Positions 26,639 through 34,826 are shown, counted from the first letter of the stretch. The stretch: 64,000 nucleotides of DNA from Streptomyces venezuelae (GCF_008642335.1 NZ_CP029191.1:2108001-2172000); one strand, 5' to 3'. Translations and numbers: made by a program. The notes: generated from the letters alone by a model not told the origin.

Positions 26639-26706
26639 AGTAAGCCCAACGACATCACGGGCGTACCCTGGTGTGCGCCGAAGAATCGAAGCTACAGGGA
26701 GCCGAT

Positions 26707-27672
26707 GTGTCCGCAGTCGCACCCGACGGACGCAAGATGCTGCGCCTGGAGGTCCGGAACGCCCAGACCCCCATCGAGCGCAAGCCCGAGTGGATCAAGA
26801 CCCGGGCGAAAATGGGCCCCGAGTACAACGCCCTGCAGAAGCTCGTGAAGACCGAGGGCCTGCACACGGTCTGCCAGGAGGCAGGCTGTCCGAACATCTA
26901 CGAGTGCTGGGAAGACCGCGAGGCCACGTTCCTCATCGGCGGCGACCAGTGCACCCGGCGCTGTGACTTCTGCCAGATCGACACCGGCAAGCCGCAGGCC
27001 CTCGACCGCGACGAGCCGCGCCGCGTCGGCGAGTCCGTCGTCACCATGGACCTGAACTACGCCACGATCACCGGCGTCGCCCGCGACGACCTGGAGGACG
27101 GCGGCGCCTGGCTCTACGCGGAGACGGTCCGCCAGATCCACGCGATGACGGCCGAGCGCGCCGAGGGCTACACCAAGGTCGAGCTGCTCATCCCGGACTT
27201 CAACGCCGACCCCGACCAGCTGGCCGAGGTCTTCTCGTCCCGGCCCGAGGTCCTCGGGCACAACGTCGAGACGGTGCCGCGCATCTTCAAGCGGATCCGC
27301 CCCGGCTTCCGGTACGAGCGCTCCCTCGAGGTCATCACGAAGGCCCGTGAGGCCGGCCTGGTCACCAAGTCCAACCTGATCCTCGGCATGGGCGAGACCC
27401 GCGAAGAGGTCAGCGAGGCGCTGCGCCAGCTGCACGAGGCGGGCACGGAGCTCGTCACGATCACCCAGTACCTGCGCCCCACCCCGCGGCACCACCCCGT
27501 CGAGCGCTGGGTGAAGCCCGCCGAGTTCGTGGAGCTGAAGGACGAGGCCGAGCAGATCGGTTTCTCGGGTGTCATGTCGGGCCCGCTGGTCCGCTCCTCG
27601 TACCGCGCGGGACGCCTGTACCAGATGGCGATCGAGAAGCGCGGTGCGTACGTGGCGTCGCAGGCGGTGTGA
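26707..27672 (+). CDS. lipA: lipoyl synthase LipA
   Basis: A 321-residue radical SAM enzyme that inserts two sulfurs into octanoyl groups placed by LipB. The auxiliary iron-sulfur cluster cysteines are C56, C61 and C67 ([13 protein letters not shown]). The radical SAM cluster cysteines are C82, C86 and C89 (CTRRCDFC). The C-terminal RSSY motif that contacts the auxiliary cluster is present. GTG at 26707 matches the family N-terminus and has AGGGAG at 26696-26701. An in-frame ATG at 26671 is less likely. A strong terminator follows. Confidence 0.97.
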   Translation: MSAVAPDGRKMLRLEVRNAQTPIERKPEWIKTRAKMGPEYNALQKLVKTEGLHTVCQEAGCPNIYECWEDREATFLIGGDQCTRRCDFCQIDTGKPQALDRDEPRRVGESVVTMDLNYATITGVARDDLEDGGAWLYAETVRQIHAMTAERAEGYTKVELLIPDFNADPDQLAEVFSSRPEVLGHNVETVPRIFKRIRPGFRYERSLEVITKAREAGLVTKSNLILGMGETREEVSEALRQLHEAGTELVTITQYLRPTPRHHPVERWVKPAEFVELKDEAEQIGFSGVMSGPLVRSSYRAGRLYQMAIEKRGAYVASQAV

Positions 27673-27746
27673 CGCGGGCACGTGCCTCGCACGTACGCCG
27701 TGTGTGAATCGGCGCACAAGCTCCTACCGCTCAGTAATGGCCGTAA

Positions 27747-27799
27747 TGACGCGGCCCATACGATCCCCGCAGGTGAAGGGGACCGTATGGGCCGCGTCA
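27747..27799. terminator. long hairpin terminator after lipA
   Basis: A perfect 16-bp stem (27747-27762 with 27784-27799) extends inward to about 24 bp with one mismatch, leaving a 9-nt loop. Confidence 0.8.
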
Positions 27800-27988
27800 G
27801 CGTTTGGGGCCACCGCAGCCCCGCGCGTCAAGGTTTCATCGGCGTTTGACCACCCGGTCACGCCCTGGTAACACCAATCAGTGACGTTGGTACTACCGCA
27901 CGTACAGCCCTACCCATAGCCGTACGTACACAGCCTGATCCACAGCCGCTCCCCCGTCTCTCGAGCCGCTCTCCAGGAGGGCCCCATC
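27800..27988. other. intergenic region upstream of the 83-residue protein
   Basis: The gap from lipA to the next gene is 316 bp. Beyond the terminator I see a possible promoter (TTGACC at 27846-27851 with TAACAC 17 bp later), an ACCAA/TTGGT inverted repeat near 27875-27893, and AGGAGG at 27974-27979. The promoter is weakly supported. Confidence 0.4.
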
Positions 27989-28240
27989 ATGCAGGCCGCG
28001 CCCGTTCGCGCCACGCAGGTTCGCACGACCGCCACGTCCGCCACGCCCGTCCGCGCCACCGCGATCCCGTCCGTCGCCGACGCCCTGCGCGCCGTCGAGT
28101 CGCTGCTGATGAGCGGCGGCCAGCGCACGGCCCGGCGCAACGCCTGGACGTCCGTGCTCGAGGACCGGCGCCGCGCCAAGGACCGCGTCGAGGCACTGCG
28201 GGTACTCGAAGAGGCGGGCACGGCAACCCGCACGTCGTAG
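27989..28240 (+). CDS. small basic protein of unknown function
   Basis: An 83-residue protein with no recognised domain. The N-terminal 28 residues are Thr/Ala/Val/Arg low-complexity with a repeated VRAT element. The C-terminal part (about 28-76) should form two amphipathic helices: VADALRAVESLLMSGGQRTA and VLEDRRRAKDRVEALRVLEE. It has a good ribosome site (AGGAGG, nine bases before ATG) and consistent third-position GC, so it is probably real. It has no signal peptide or membrane segment. It lies 30 bp before the DUF4191 gene. Confidence 0.7.
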   Translation: MQAAPVRATQVRTTATSATPVRATAIPSVADALRAVESLLMSGGQRTARRNAWTSVLEDRRRAKDRVEALRVLEEAGTATRTS

Positions 28241-28257
28241 CCGCCGCCGGGGCCACG

Positions 28258-28263
28258 TAGACT
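28258..28263 (+). promoter_or_regulatory. -10 box of a likely leaderless DUF4191 transcript
   Basis: TAGACT lies seven bases before the ATG at 28271, with no ribosome site. Confidence 0.45.
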
Positions 28264-28270
28264 TCATCGC

Positions 28271-28978
28271 ATGGCGAGGAAGGAATCCACCGCGGCGGAT
28301 GCGGCCGCGGAGCCAGGGCGACTCAAGCAGATCGCTCTGACCTACAAGATGACCCGGCGGGCCGACTCCAAAATCGGTCTCATCATCGCGGCTGTGGGAA
28401 TCGTCACCTTTGGTGTCTTCCTCGCGATCGGCTTCTGGGTCGATCACCCGATCTACCTGGGCATCCTCGGCTTCCTGCTCGCCTTCCTCGCGATGGCGAT
28501 CGTCTTCGGACGCAGGGCCGAGCGGGCCGCCTTCGGTCAGATGGAGGGCCAGCCCGGTGCGGCGGCCGCGGTGCTCGACAAGATCGGCCGCGGCTGGACG
28601 ACGACCCCCGCGGTCGCGATGAACCGCAGCCAGGACGTGGTGCACCGCACCGTCGGCAAGGCCGGCATCGTCCTGGTCGCCGAGGGCAACCCGAACCGCG
28701 TGAAGAGCCTGCTGGCCTCCGAGAAGAAGAAGATGGCCCGCATCGTGGCGGACGTCCCGGTCCACGACGTCATCGTCGGCACGACGGAGGGCACGGTCTC
28801 CCTCAAGAAGCTCCGCACGACGCTGCTGAAGCTCCCCCGCGTCCTGTCGGGCCCGCAGGTCACGGCGACGAACGACCGCCTGCGCGCGATGGGCGACCTG
28901 ATGTCGAACATGCCGTTGCCGAAGGGGCCGATGCCGAAGGGCATGCGGATGCCGCGCGGCGGCCCGAAGGCGAAGTAG
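28271..28978 (+). CDS. DUF4191 membrane protein
   Basis: A 235-residue basic protein with two adjacent membrane helices near residues 38-80 (IIAAVGIVTFGVFLAIGFWV and YLGILGFLLAFLAMAIVF) and a long cytoplasmic C-terminus ending in Lys/Pro/Gly-rich sequence (PKGPMPKGMRMPRGGPKAK). This matches DUF4191, a family restricted to actinobacteria. Function unknown. Its relative Rv2219 in M. tuberculosis also lies between lipA and an RDD gene upstream of glnA, so the linkage is conserved. A 60-nt palindrome separates it from the convergent RDD gene. Confidence 0.88.
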   Translation: MARKESTAADAAAEPGRLKQIALTYKMTRRADSKIGLIIAAVGIVTFGVFLAIGFWVDHPIYLGILGFLLAFLAMAIVFGRRAERAAFGQMEGQPGAAAAVLDKIGRGWTTTPAVAMNRSQDVVHRTVGKAGIVLVAEGNPNRVKSLLASEKKKMARIVADVPVHDVIVGTTEGTVSLKKLRTTLLKLPRVLSGPQVTATNDRLRAMGDLMSNMPLPKGPMPKGMRMPRGGPKAK

Positions 28979-28992
28979 TCCGCTTCGTCTTC

Positions 28993-29052
28993 CTCCTACG
29001 ACGATGAGGGCCCCGGAACCGATCGGTTCCGGGGCCCTCATCGTCGTAGGAG
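28993..29052. terminator. 60-nt perfect palindrome, bidirectional terminator
   Basis: Bases 28993-29022 and 29023-29052 are exact reverse complements, giving a 28-bp stem with a GATC loop between convergent DUF4191 and RDD genes. It is by far the longest perfect inverted repeat found in the window. Confidence 0.85.
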
Positions 29053-29089
29053 CGTGCGTGTCCAGACGTAGGAGCGTGCGTGTCTAGAC
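29046..29089. repeat. 22-bp tandem duplication at the RDD gene 3' end
   Basis: Units 29046-29067 and 29068-29089 differ at one base. The first unit includes the right edge of the 60-nt palindrome and the second includes the stop codon of the RDD gene. Confidence 0.8.
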
Positions 29090-29551
29090 CCTCACCTGCA
29101 CGGACCGGGACAGGCGGTCATGCAGACCCCGGCCGTCGCGGTCCCAGATCAGGGCGGGGATGACGAGGCAGAGCAGGACGCTGCGGACCAGGACCCAGCC
29201 GGGGGCGAGGCGGCCGCCGCTCTCCGAGATGACGCGCAGCCGGAAGAGGGCCTTGCCCGGGGTGCAGCCGACCGTGCCGACGGTCAGCACGCTCATGACG
29301 AAGAAGATCCCGAGGGCCCAGTTGCCCATGGCCTGCTGGTCACCGCCCGCGAACAGACCGTATGCGATCACCATGCACAGGCCCCAGTCCACGGCGATGC
29401 CGCCCATCCGGCGCCCTGGGCGCGCGATCGACCCCGGCCCCTCCTCGGGCAGGCCGAGCTGCTGGCCCCGGTATCCGAAGTCGACTCCGGCGTCCTCGGC
29501 GGCGGCGCGAGGGCCGGACAGCCACGATCCGATTGCTTGCCTCTTGTCCAC
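29084..29551 (-). CDS. RDD family membrane protein
   Basis: A 155-residue protein. After a 45-residue soluble N-terminus come [20 protein letters not shown], which contains the Arg and Asp that name the RDD domain, and further hydrophobic helices ([32 protein letters not shown]). It ends [19 protein letters not shown], the usual RDD C-terminus. Some members act as transporters, but this one cannot be assigned. GTG at 29551 is chosen because the conserved sequence starts [14 protein letters not shown]. It diverges from glnA with 244 bp between. Confidence 0.9.
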   Translation of the reverse strand: MDKRQAIGSWLSGPRAAAEDAGVDFGYRGQQLGLPEEGPGSIARPGRRMGGIAVDWGLCMVIAYGLFAGGDQQAMGNWALGIFFVMSVLTVGTVGCTPGKALFRLRVISESGGRLAPGWVLVRSVLLCLVIPALIWDRDGRGLHDRLSRSVQVRV

Positions 29552-29658
29552 CCGTCCACGGTACTGCGCGGCTCGTCCGCCGGGGGCGGCCGGGGTGGGA
29601 CAAGGTGCGCAAGGGACACAAGGCACGCCGCCACGCGGGCACGTCACACCCGGCCCGG

Positions 29659-29696
29659 TTAACTTCGACGAAACAAATGGGTCATGCTTGAGAAAT
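29659..29696 (+). promoter_or_regulatory. GlnR-type double box in the glnA promoter
   Basis: The pattern TTAAC-n6-GAAAC-n6-GTCAT-n6-GAAAT fits the a-b-a-b half-site arrangement described for GlnR in Streptomyces (gTnAC-n6-GaAAC twice), with exact 6-nt spacers. It lies about 100-137 bp before the glnA start. PhoP is known to compete for glnA promoter DNA in S. coelicolor. Confidence 0.8.
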
Positions 29697-29795
29697 CCCC
29701 CGTCCTTATGGTCGGGTCCCAGCGTGTGCCACCCGCACTGGCCGCACAACGAGCTGCAACCCCGTCCCGCCCCGGGCGGGAGTAGGAGGAGTTGG

Positions 29796-31208
29796 ATGTT
29801 GTTCCAGAACGCCGACGACGCGAAGAAGTACATCGCTGACGAGGACGTGAAGTTCGTCGACGTCCGATTCTGCGACCTGCCCGGTGTGATGCAGCACTTC
29901 ACGATCCCGGCGGCGGCGTTCGACCCGGACGAGGAGCTCGCCTTCGACGGTTCGTCGATCCGCGGCTTCCAGGCCATCCACGAGTCCGACATGGCGCTCC
30001 GCGCCGACCTGTCGACGGCGCGCGTGGACCCGTTCCGCCGGGACAAGACCGTCAACATCAACTTCTTCATCCACGACCCGATCACGGGCGAGCAGTACAG
30101 CCGTGACCCGCGCAACGTCGCGAAGAAGGCCGAGGCGTACCTGGCCTCGACCGGCATCGCCGACACGGCGTACTTCGGCCCGGAGGCCGAGTTCTACGTC
30201 TTCGACAACGTCCGCTTCCAGACGTCGGCGAACGAGAGCTTCTACCACATCGACTCCGAGGCGGGCGCCTGGAACACCGGTGCGGTCGAGAACAACCGCG
30301 GCTACAAGGTCCGCTACAAGGGTGGTTACTTCCCGGCCCCGCCGGTCGACCACTTCGCGGACCTGCGCGCGGAGATCTCCCTCGAGCTGGACAAGAACGG
30401 CCTCCAGGTCGAGCGCCAGCACCACGAGGTCGGCACGGCCGGCCAGGCGGAGATCAACTACAAGTTCAACACGCTGCTCGCCGCGGCCGACGACCTGATG
30501 CTCTTCAAGTACATCGTGAAGAACGTCGCCTGGCGCAACCAGAAGACCGCGACCTTCATGCCGAAGCCGATCTTCGGCGACAACGGCTCGGGCATGCACG
30601 TCCACCAGTCCCTGTGGTCCGGCGGCGACCCCCTCTTCTACGACGAGCAGGGCTACGCGGGCCTCTCGGACACCGCGCGCTACTACATCGGCGGCATCCT
30701 GAAGCACGCCCCGTCGCTCCTCGCCTTCACCAACCCGACGGTGAACTCGTACCACCGCCTGGTGCCCGGCTTCGAGGCCCCGGTCAACATGGTCTACTCG
30801 CAGCGCAACCGCTCCGCCGCGATGCGTATCCCGATCACGGGCTCGAACCCGAAGGCGAAGCGGGTCGAGTTCCGCGCGCCGGACCCGTCCTCCAACCCGT
30901 ACCTCGCCTTCTCGGCGCTGCTCCTCGCGGGCCTCGACGGCGTCAAGAACAAGATCGAGCCGCCGGAGCCGATCGACAAGGACCTCTACGAGCTCGCCCC
31001 CGAGGAGCACGCGAACGTCGCCCAGGTCCCGACGTCCCTCCCCGCGGTCCTCGACGCCCTCGAGGCGGACAACGAGTACCTCCAGGCCGGCGGCGTCTTC
31101 ACGTCCGACCTGATCGAGACGTGGATCGACTACAAGCGGACGAACGAGATCGCCCCGATCCAGCTCCGCCCGCACCCGCACGAGTTCGAGCTCTACTTCG
31201 ACCTCTAA
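29796..31208 (+). CDS. glnA: glutamine synthetase type I GlnA
   Basis: A 470-residue dodecameric enzyme that makes glutamine from glutamate, ammonia and ATP. Visible marks are DGSSIRGFQ near residue 50, the metal and substrate residues in [27 protein letters not shown], the ATP site [18 protein letters not shown], and the adenylylation tyrosine Y398 in [11 protein letters not shown]. The last means activity can be switched by GlnE. ATG at 29796 has AGGAGG at 29784-29789. GlnR boxes lie upstream and a hairpin terminator downstream. The second glutamine synthetase, glnII, is 12 kb away. Confidence 0.97.
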   Translation: MLFQNADDAKKYIADEDVKFVDVRFCDLPGVMQHFTIPAAAFDPDEELAFDGSSIRGFQAIHESDMALRADLSTARVDPFRRDKTVNINFFIHDPITGEQYSRDPRNVAKKAEAYLASTGIADTAYFGPEAEFYVFDNVRFQTSANESFYHIDSEAGAWNTGAVENNRGYKVRYKGGYFPAPPVDHFADLRAEISLELDKNGLQVERQHHEVGTAGQAEINYKFNTLLAAADDLMLFKYIVKNVAWRNQKTATFMPKPIFGDNGSGMHVHQSLWSGGDPLFYDEQGYAGLSDTARYYIGGILKHAPSLLAFTNPTVNSYHRLVPGFEAPVNMVYSQRNRSAAMRIPITGSNPKAKRVEFRAPDPSSNPYLAFSALLLAGLDGVKNKIEPPEPIDKDLYELAPEEHANVAQVPTSLPAVLDALEADNEYLQAGGVFTSDLIETWIDYKRTNEIAPIQLRPHPHEFELYFDL

Positions 31209-31226
31209 GCCCTCTCAGCCCCTGAG

Positions 31227-31268
31227 CGGAGCCCCGTCACTCTCCATTCGGAGGGCGGCGGGGCTCCG
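31227..31268. terminator. bidirectional terminator between glnA and the Lrp gene
   Basis: A 10-bp outer stem (31227-31236 with 31259-31268) encloses a 22-nt loop that can fold into a smaller hairpin. The two genes converge here. Confidence 0.65.
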
Positions 31269-31766
31269 TCATGTACGCATGCCGCGACCCTCCCTCGTCG
31301 GCGTCGGGGTCGGCTGTTCGGGGAGGGGGCGGTCGTGGACCACGTTCTTCATGACCAGGGTCGAGGTCAGGCGTTGGACGCCGGGGAGTTTGGCCAGTTG
31401 CTGGTCGTAGAGTTGTTGGTAGGTGGCGAGGTCGGCTGTGGCTACACGTAGGAGGTAGTCCGGTTCGCCGAACAGGCGTTGGGCCTGGGTGACGTGCGGG
31501 ACCGCCGCCACCGCCGCCTCGAACGTTTCGACCGTGTCCCTGTCCTCCCAGCGCAGCGTGGCGAAGACGAGGGCCTCGAAGTCCAGGCCCACGGCCGCGG
31601 GGTCCACCACCGCTCGGTAGCCGCGGATCGCGCCCGCGCGTTCCAGGTCGCGGAGACGGCGGTGGCAGGGCGAGACGCTGAGCTTCACGCGCGCCGCCAG
31701 TTCCGTCACCGTGAGGCGGCCGTCCAGCTGAAGCTCGGTAAGAATTTTCCTGTCCATGGCATCCAT
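31269..31766 (-). CDS. Lrp/AsnC family regulator
   Basis: A 165-residue regulator. Residues about 3-50 form the AsnC-type helix-turn-helix (MDRKILTELQLDGRLTVTEL, then RLRDLERAGAIRGYRAVVD). The C-terminal RAM domain binds amino acids (VTQAQRLFGEPDYLLRVA). Start at 31766 is preferred over an in-frame ATG 81 bp further upstream because a purine-rich GGAGAA sits about seven bases before it. It is divergent from a LysE exporter, the classical arrangement in which the regulator senses an amino acid and activates its export. Confidence 0.9.
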   Translation of the reverse strand: MDAMDRKILTELQLDGRLTVTELAARVKLSVSPCHRRLRDLERAGAIRGYRAVVDPAAVGLDFEALVFATLRWEDRDTVETFEAAVAAVPHVTQAQRLFGEPDYLLRVATADLATYQQLYDQQLAKLPGVQRLTSTLVMKNVVHDRPLPEQPTPTPTREGRGMRT

Positions 31767-31781
31767 GGGGAGATTCTCCCC
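31767..31781. promoter_or_regulatory. 15-bp palindrome abutting the Lrp start codon
   Basis: GGGGAGATTCTCCCC is a perfect palindrome around one base and touches the ATG of the Lrp gene. It contains that gene's ribosome site, so it could be an autoregulatory operator or an mRNA hairpin hiding the site. Confidence 0.45.
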
Positions 31782-31882
31782 CGGAGGGGGCCGCCTCAGG
31801 GAATTTTCGGGAACACTTTTGGGGTCTCCGCTCCTAATCTTCCTCATAGAGCCAGAGGTTTTGAGGGAACGGACATAAGTAC

Positions 31883-32533
31883 ATGGATACGGCGACAGTG
31901 GCGGCCTTTCTCGCGGTGGATCTGCTGCTGATCTTCACGCCGGGCGCGGACTGGGCGTACGCGATCACCGCGGGGCTTCGGGACCGGTCCGTCGTTCCCG
32001 CGGTCGCCGGGCTCATAGCCGGGTACGCGGGGTACACGCTGCTCGCCGTCGCCGGGCTCGTGGTGATCGTGGCCAGTTCGGCGACCGTTCTTACGGTGCT
32101 CACCGTTGCGGGGGCCGGATATTTGGTGTGGCTGGGGTGGGGGGTGGTCAGGGCGCCCGTCGCGCCAAGCGCGGCGGCGAGTACGTCGGGCGGTGAGGCG
32201 GCGGTCGGGTCGGCCTCCGCGTGGCAGGTCGCCCTCAAAGGTGCCGGGACCAGTGGGCTCAATCCCAAGGCGCTGCTGCTGTACTTCGCGCTGTTTCCGC
32301 AGTTCATCGACTCCGCGAGCGACTGGCCCGTCGCCGCGCAGACCGGGTTGCTCGGCACGCTCCACATGACGGCCTGCGCCGTCGTCTACCTCGGTGTCGG
32401 CGTGCTGGCGCGGACCGTGCTGAAGGCCCGGCCGTCCGCCGCGCGGGTGGTGACCCGGGCCTCCGGTGCCATGATGATCCTCATCGGCGGGTTCCTTCTG
32501 GTGGAACAGGTGATGGAGCAGCTGGGCGGCTGA
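31883..32533 (+). CDS. LysE/RhtB family amino acid exporter
   Basis: A 216-residue membrane protein with about six hydrophobic segments. The family marks are the N-terminal TPGADWAYAITAGLRDRSV (the TPGP-like motif of LysE/RhtB, here TPGA) and GLNPKALLLYFALFPQFID after the central loop. It should export an amino acid or homoserine-type compound. The divergent Lrp regulator is the likely partner. Third-codon GC is a little lower here than in surrounding genes. ATG at 31883 has only a distant GAGGGA. Confidence 0.9.
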   Translation: MDTATVAAFLAVDLLLIFTPGADWAYAITAGLRDRSVVPAVAGLIAGYAGYTLLAVAGLVVIVASSATVLTVLTVAGAGYLVWLGWGVVRAPVAPSAAASTSGGEAAVGSASAWQVALKGAGTSGLNPKALLLYFALFPQFIDSASDWPVAAQTGLLGTLHMTACAVVYLGVGVLARTVLKARPSAARVVTRASGAMMILIGGFLLVEQVMEQLGG

Positions 32534-32566
32534 TCGGGGCCGAATACGCCCGGCGCGCCGGAGTCA

Positions 32567-32572
32567 TATAAT
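32567..32572 (+). promoter_or_regulatory. TATAAT -10 box upstream of the secreted barrel protein
   Basis: A perfect TATAAT is rare in such GC-rich DNA. It lies in an AT-richer patch. No good -35 is seen. The leader would be about 105 nt and contains a 13-nt palindrome (32663-32675) just before the GGAGG site. Confidence 0.45.
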
Positions 32573-32685
32573 CCCGCTTTCTCAATTCGCCGCCATCATG
32601 CGGTTGTTGAGCGCAAGCGTCGGCTCCGCTGTTGTTAATTTGGCTCCTCCTGAATCCATGCGAAAGCTCAGCTTTGGAGGAGTCC

Positions 32686-33195
32686 GTGGTTCGAGTCTGG
32701 GCGGCTGCCGGAGGGCTTGCCCTTGCAGCCACCGCGTGCACCTACGTCGCCATGGCGCCCGCGGGTGTGGCGCAGGGGCATGGGCATGGCCAGGGGGCGG
32801 GTGTGGCGATTCCTTTTCTCTTCCTCACTCAGGAGCGCGACGCCCACGCCGTTTCCCCTGCCGCCGACGACGACGAACACTCCGTTATCGCCTCTCGGTT
32901 CACCGTCGAGGACCGTTCCGGTGCGGAAGTCGGTGGGGCCTTCGAGACCTGTGCCAAGGAGATCGTCGGGGGGCGTGCGGTCACCGCGTACTGCTCCGGG
33001 ATCATCGAGATCGAGGGCAAGGGGAAGATCGGGTTTCAGGCCTCCCGTGCCGTGTCGGGCGATCCCGACGATGACCACGCCCTCGTCACGGGTGTCGTCA
33101 CCGGGGGCACCGGGGTCTATGACGGGGCCTCCGGTCAGATGGACCTCACCCCGCCCGACGTCGAAGGCGGGGCGTGGGCCGCGGAGTTCCACTGA
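32686..33195 (+). CDS. secreted protein with allene-oxide-cyclase/dirigent-like barrel motif
   Basis: A 169-residue protein. The first 30 residues form a signal peptide (VWAAAGGLALAATACTYVAM, then an Ala-x-Ala type end near APAGVAQG). The mature part has GGAFETCAKEIVGGRAVTAY and VTGVVTGGTGVYDGASGQM. The latter recalls the GTGxYxGAxG turn of allene oxide cyclase-like and dirigent barrels found in small secreted Streptomyces proteins. Enzymatic function is unproven. GTG at 32686 is chosen because GGAGG lies six bases upstream and the signal peptide starts there. Two cysteines could form a disulfide. Confidence 0.75.
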   Translation: MVRVWAAAGGLALAATACTYVAMAPAGVAQGHGHGQGAGVAIPFLFLTQERDAHAVSPAADDDEHSVIASRFTVEDRSGAEVGGAFETCAKEIVGGRAVTAYCSGIIEIEGKGKIGFQASRAVSGDPDDDHALVTGVVTGGTGVYDGASGQMDLTPPDVEGGAWAAEFH

Positions 33196-33213
33196 TACGT
33201 GGCCGCCGTCACC

Positions 33214-33996
33214 CTAGAGAACGGTGCGGTAGTGCGTCGTCAGGCGGCCTGTGTCGTCCAGGACGTGGAACGCCACCGCCGGGGGCAGGTCTCGGTGGAC
33301 GTGGTGGGTGGGGTGGGACTGGGGTTCCCAGGGGAGGCGGAGGGTCGACACCACTCCTGGGGCCACCAGGAGGGGGCGGTCGGCGAACGTTGTCGCCGCT
33401 GGCGTGTGCGCGTGGCCCGCCAGGAACGCCGTGACGTTCGGGTGGCGTGTCGTCAGGTCCGCCAGCCGGTCCTCGTCGAACTGGCGGATGCCGTCCACGT
33501 AGGGCGTGTTGAGCGGGACCGGCGGGTGGTGGAAGCCGATCAGGACAGGGCGGGTGGGCGGGGTTTCGGCGAGGAGCGTGGACAGCCAGTCCAGGGTTCC
33601 GTCGTCCAGTCGGCCGTGGTCCTCGCCGGGTACCGATGTGTCGCACAGGGCCAGCGTGAAGGTCTCCGTGACATGAGCCGTGTTGATCGGGGCCGTGTTG
33701 ATCGGGGCCGTGCTCGGCGGCTCGCCCAGGAAGTGTTCGCGGTACGCGGCGCGCTCGTCGTGGTTGCCGGGGCAGGTCAGCAGCGGATGCCGGGTGGTGG
33801 TGAGAAGTTTGCGGGCCGCCTCGTACTCGGACGGGGTCGCGTGGTCCGCGATGTCGCCGGTGGCGATGACTGCGTCCAGGTCGTACGGGAGGCTGTTCAG
33901 GTACTCCATGACCGCCCGGGTGCGGTCGATGCTGCGGCCGCCGTCCGCCTGCCCGGTGTCTATGTGGGTGTCGCTCAGGTGCGCGATCACGATCAC
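33214..33996 (-). CDS. calcineurin-like phosphoesterase (CpdA/GpdQ-like)
   Basis: A 260-residue metallophosphoesterase. All metal motifs are present: AHLSDTHID, ATGDIADHA, PGNHDERAA, GFHHPPVPL and AGHAHTPAA. The order and spacing fit cyclic-nucleotide and glycerophosphodiester phosphodiesterases. The substrate is not determined, with cAMP one possibility. A 15-bp tandem duplication (33678-33707) codes for a repeated INTAP, an in-frame insertion in a surface loop. The start is a GTG at 33996. It is convergent with the secreted barrel gene, 18 bp away. Confidence 0.9.
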   Translation of the reverse strand: MIVIAHLSDTHIDTGQADGGRSIDRTRAVMEYLNSLPYDLDAVIATGDIADHATPSEYEAARKLLTTTRHPLLTCPGNHDERAAYREHFLGEPPSTAPINTAPINTAHVTETFTLALCDTSVPGEDHGRLDDGTLDWLSTLLAETPPTRPVLIGFHHPPVPLNTPYVDGIRQFDEDRLADLTTRHPNVTAFLAGHAHTPAATTFADRPLLVAPGVVSTLRLPWEPQSHPTHHVHRDLPPAVAFHVLDDTGRLTTHYRTVL

Positions 33997-34046
33997 GGCG
34001 GGGTCCTCTCTGTTCGATTGTCGGTACGGTTCGTACGCGGGGTTCC

Positions 34047-34826
34047 TTACGGGCGTACGAACCGTACCGACGGACGTCCGCCGTCCGGCGTCACCACCGC
34101 CCGCACCCCGTACACCTCCGCGATCAGTTTTTCCGTGATGACCTCCGCCGGTGTGCCCGACGCGTACGCCGTGCCCTCCTTGAGGATCAGCAGGTGGTCG
34201 CAGAACATCGACGCCAGGTTCAGGTCGTGCAGGGCGATCACGCTCGTGACGGGGAGTTCGGCGACCAGGGACAGCAGGTCCAGCTGGTGCTGGATGTCCA
34301 GGTGGTTGGTCGGTTCGTCGAGGAGGAGTTCGCGGGGCTCCTGGGCCAGGGCGCGGGCTATCTGGACGCGCTGGCGTTCGCCGCCGGAGAGCGTGTGCCA
34401 GGCCTGGGCGGCGCGTTCGGTGAGTCCGGTGCGTTCGAGGGCCTCGCGCACGGCACGTTCGTCGTGGGGCGTGGGGGTCGACCAGGCGCGGCGGTGCGGG
34501 ATGCGGCCCAAGCGTACGACGTCCCTCACGGTCAGCTCGGCCGTCGTCGTCGCGTGCTGCTCGACCACGGCGATCCGGCGGGCCACCGCGCGGCGGCCCG
34601 TGTCCGGCAGGGTGCGGCCGTCCAGGGTGACCACCCCGGACGCCGGTGCCAGGACGCCCGCGAGCAGGCGCAGCAGGGTGGACTTGCCGGAGCCGTTGGG
34701 GCCGAGGAGTCCGACCGTGGCGCCGGTGGGTGGGGCGAGGCTCACCCCGTCGACGATCAGCCTGCCGCCCGCCTCCCTGCTGACGCGGTCCGCTCGCAGG
34801 CCCGTGGGGGTGCCCGGAGAGGTCAT
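34047..34826 (-). CDS. ABC transporter ATP-binding protein, BtuD-like (corrinoid import)
   Basis: A 259-residue ATPase of the FecE/BtuD family. Walker A is GPNGSGKST, the Q-loop lies near VVEQHATTTAEL, the signature is LSGGERQRV, Walker B is LLLDEPTNHLD and the switch histidine is in ALHDLNLA. By sequence alone such proteins are called iron-siderophore transporters. The cobalamin riboswitch ahead of the operon argues for corrinoid import. ATG overlaps the permease stop by four bases. It is the last gene of the three-gene unit. Confidence 0.9.
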   Translation of the reverse strand: MTSPGTPTGLRADRVSREAGGRLIVDGVSLAPPTGATVGLLGPNGSGKSTLLRLLAGVLAPASGVVTLDGRTLPDTGRRAVARRIAVVEQHATTTAELTVRDVVRLGRIPHRRAWSTPTPHDERAVREALERTGLTERAAQAWHTLSGGERQRVQIARALAQEPRELLLDEPTNHLDIQHQLDLLSLVAELPVTSVIALHDLNLASMFCDHLLILKEGTAYASGTPAEVITEKLIAEVYGVRAVVTPDGGRPSVRFVRP

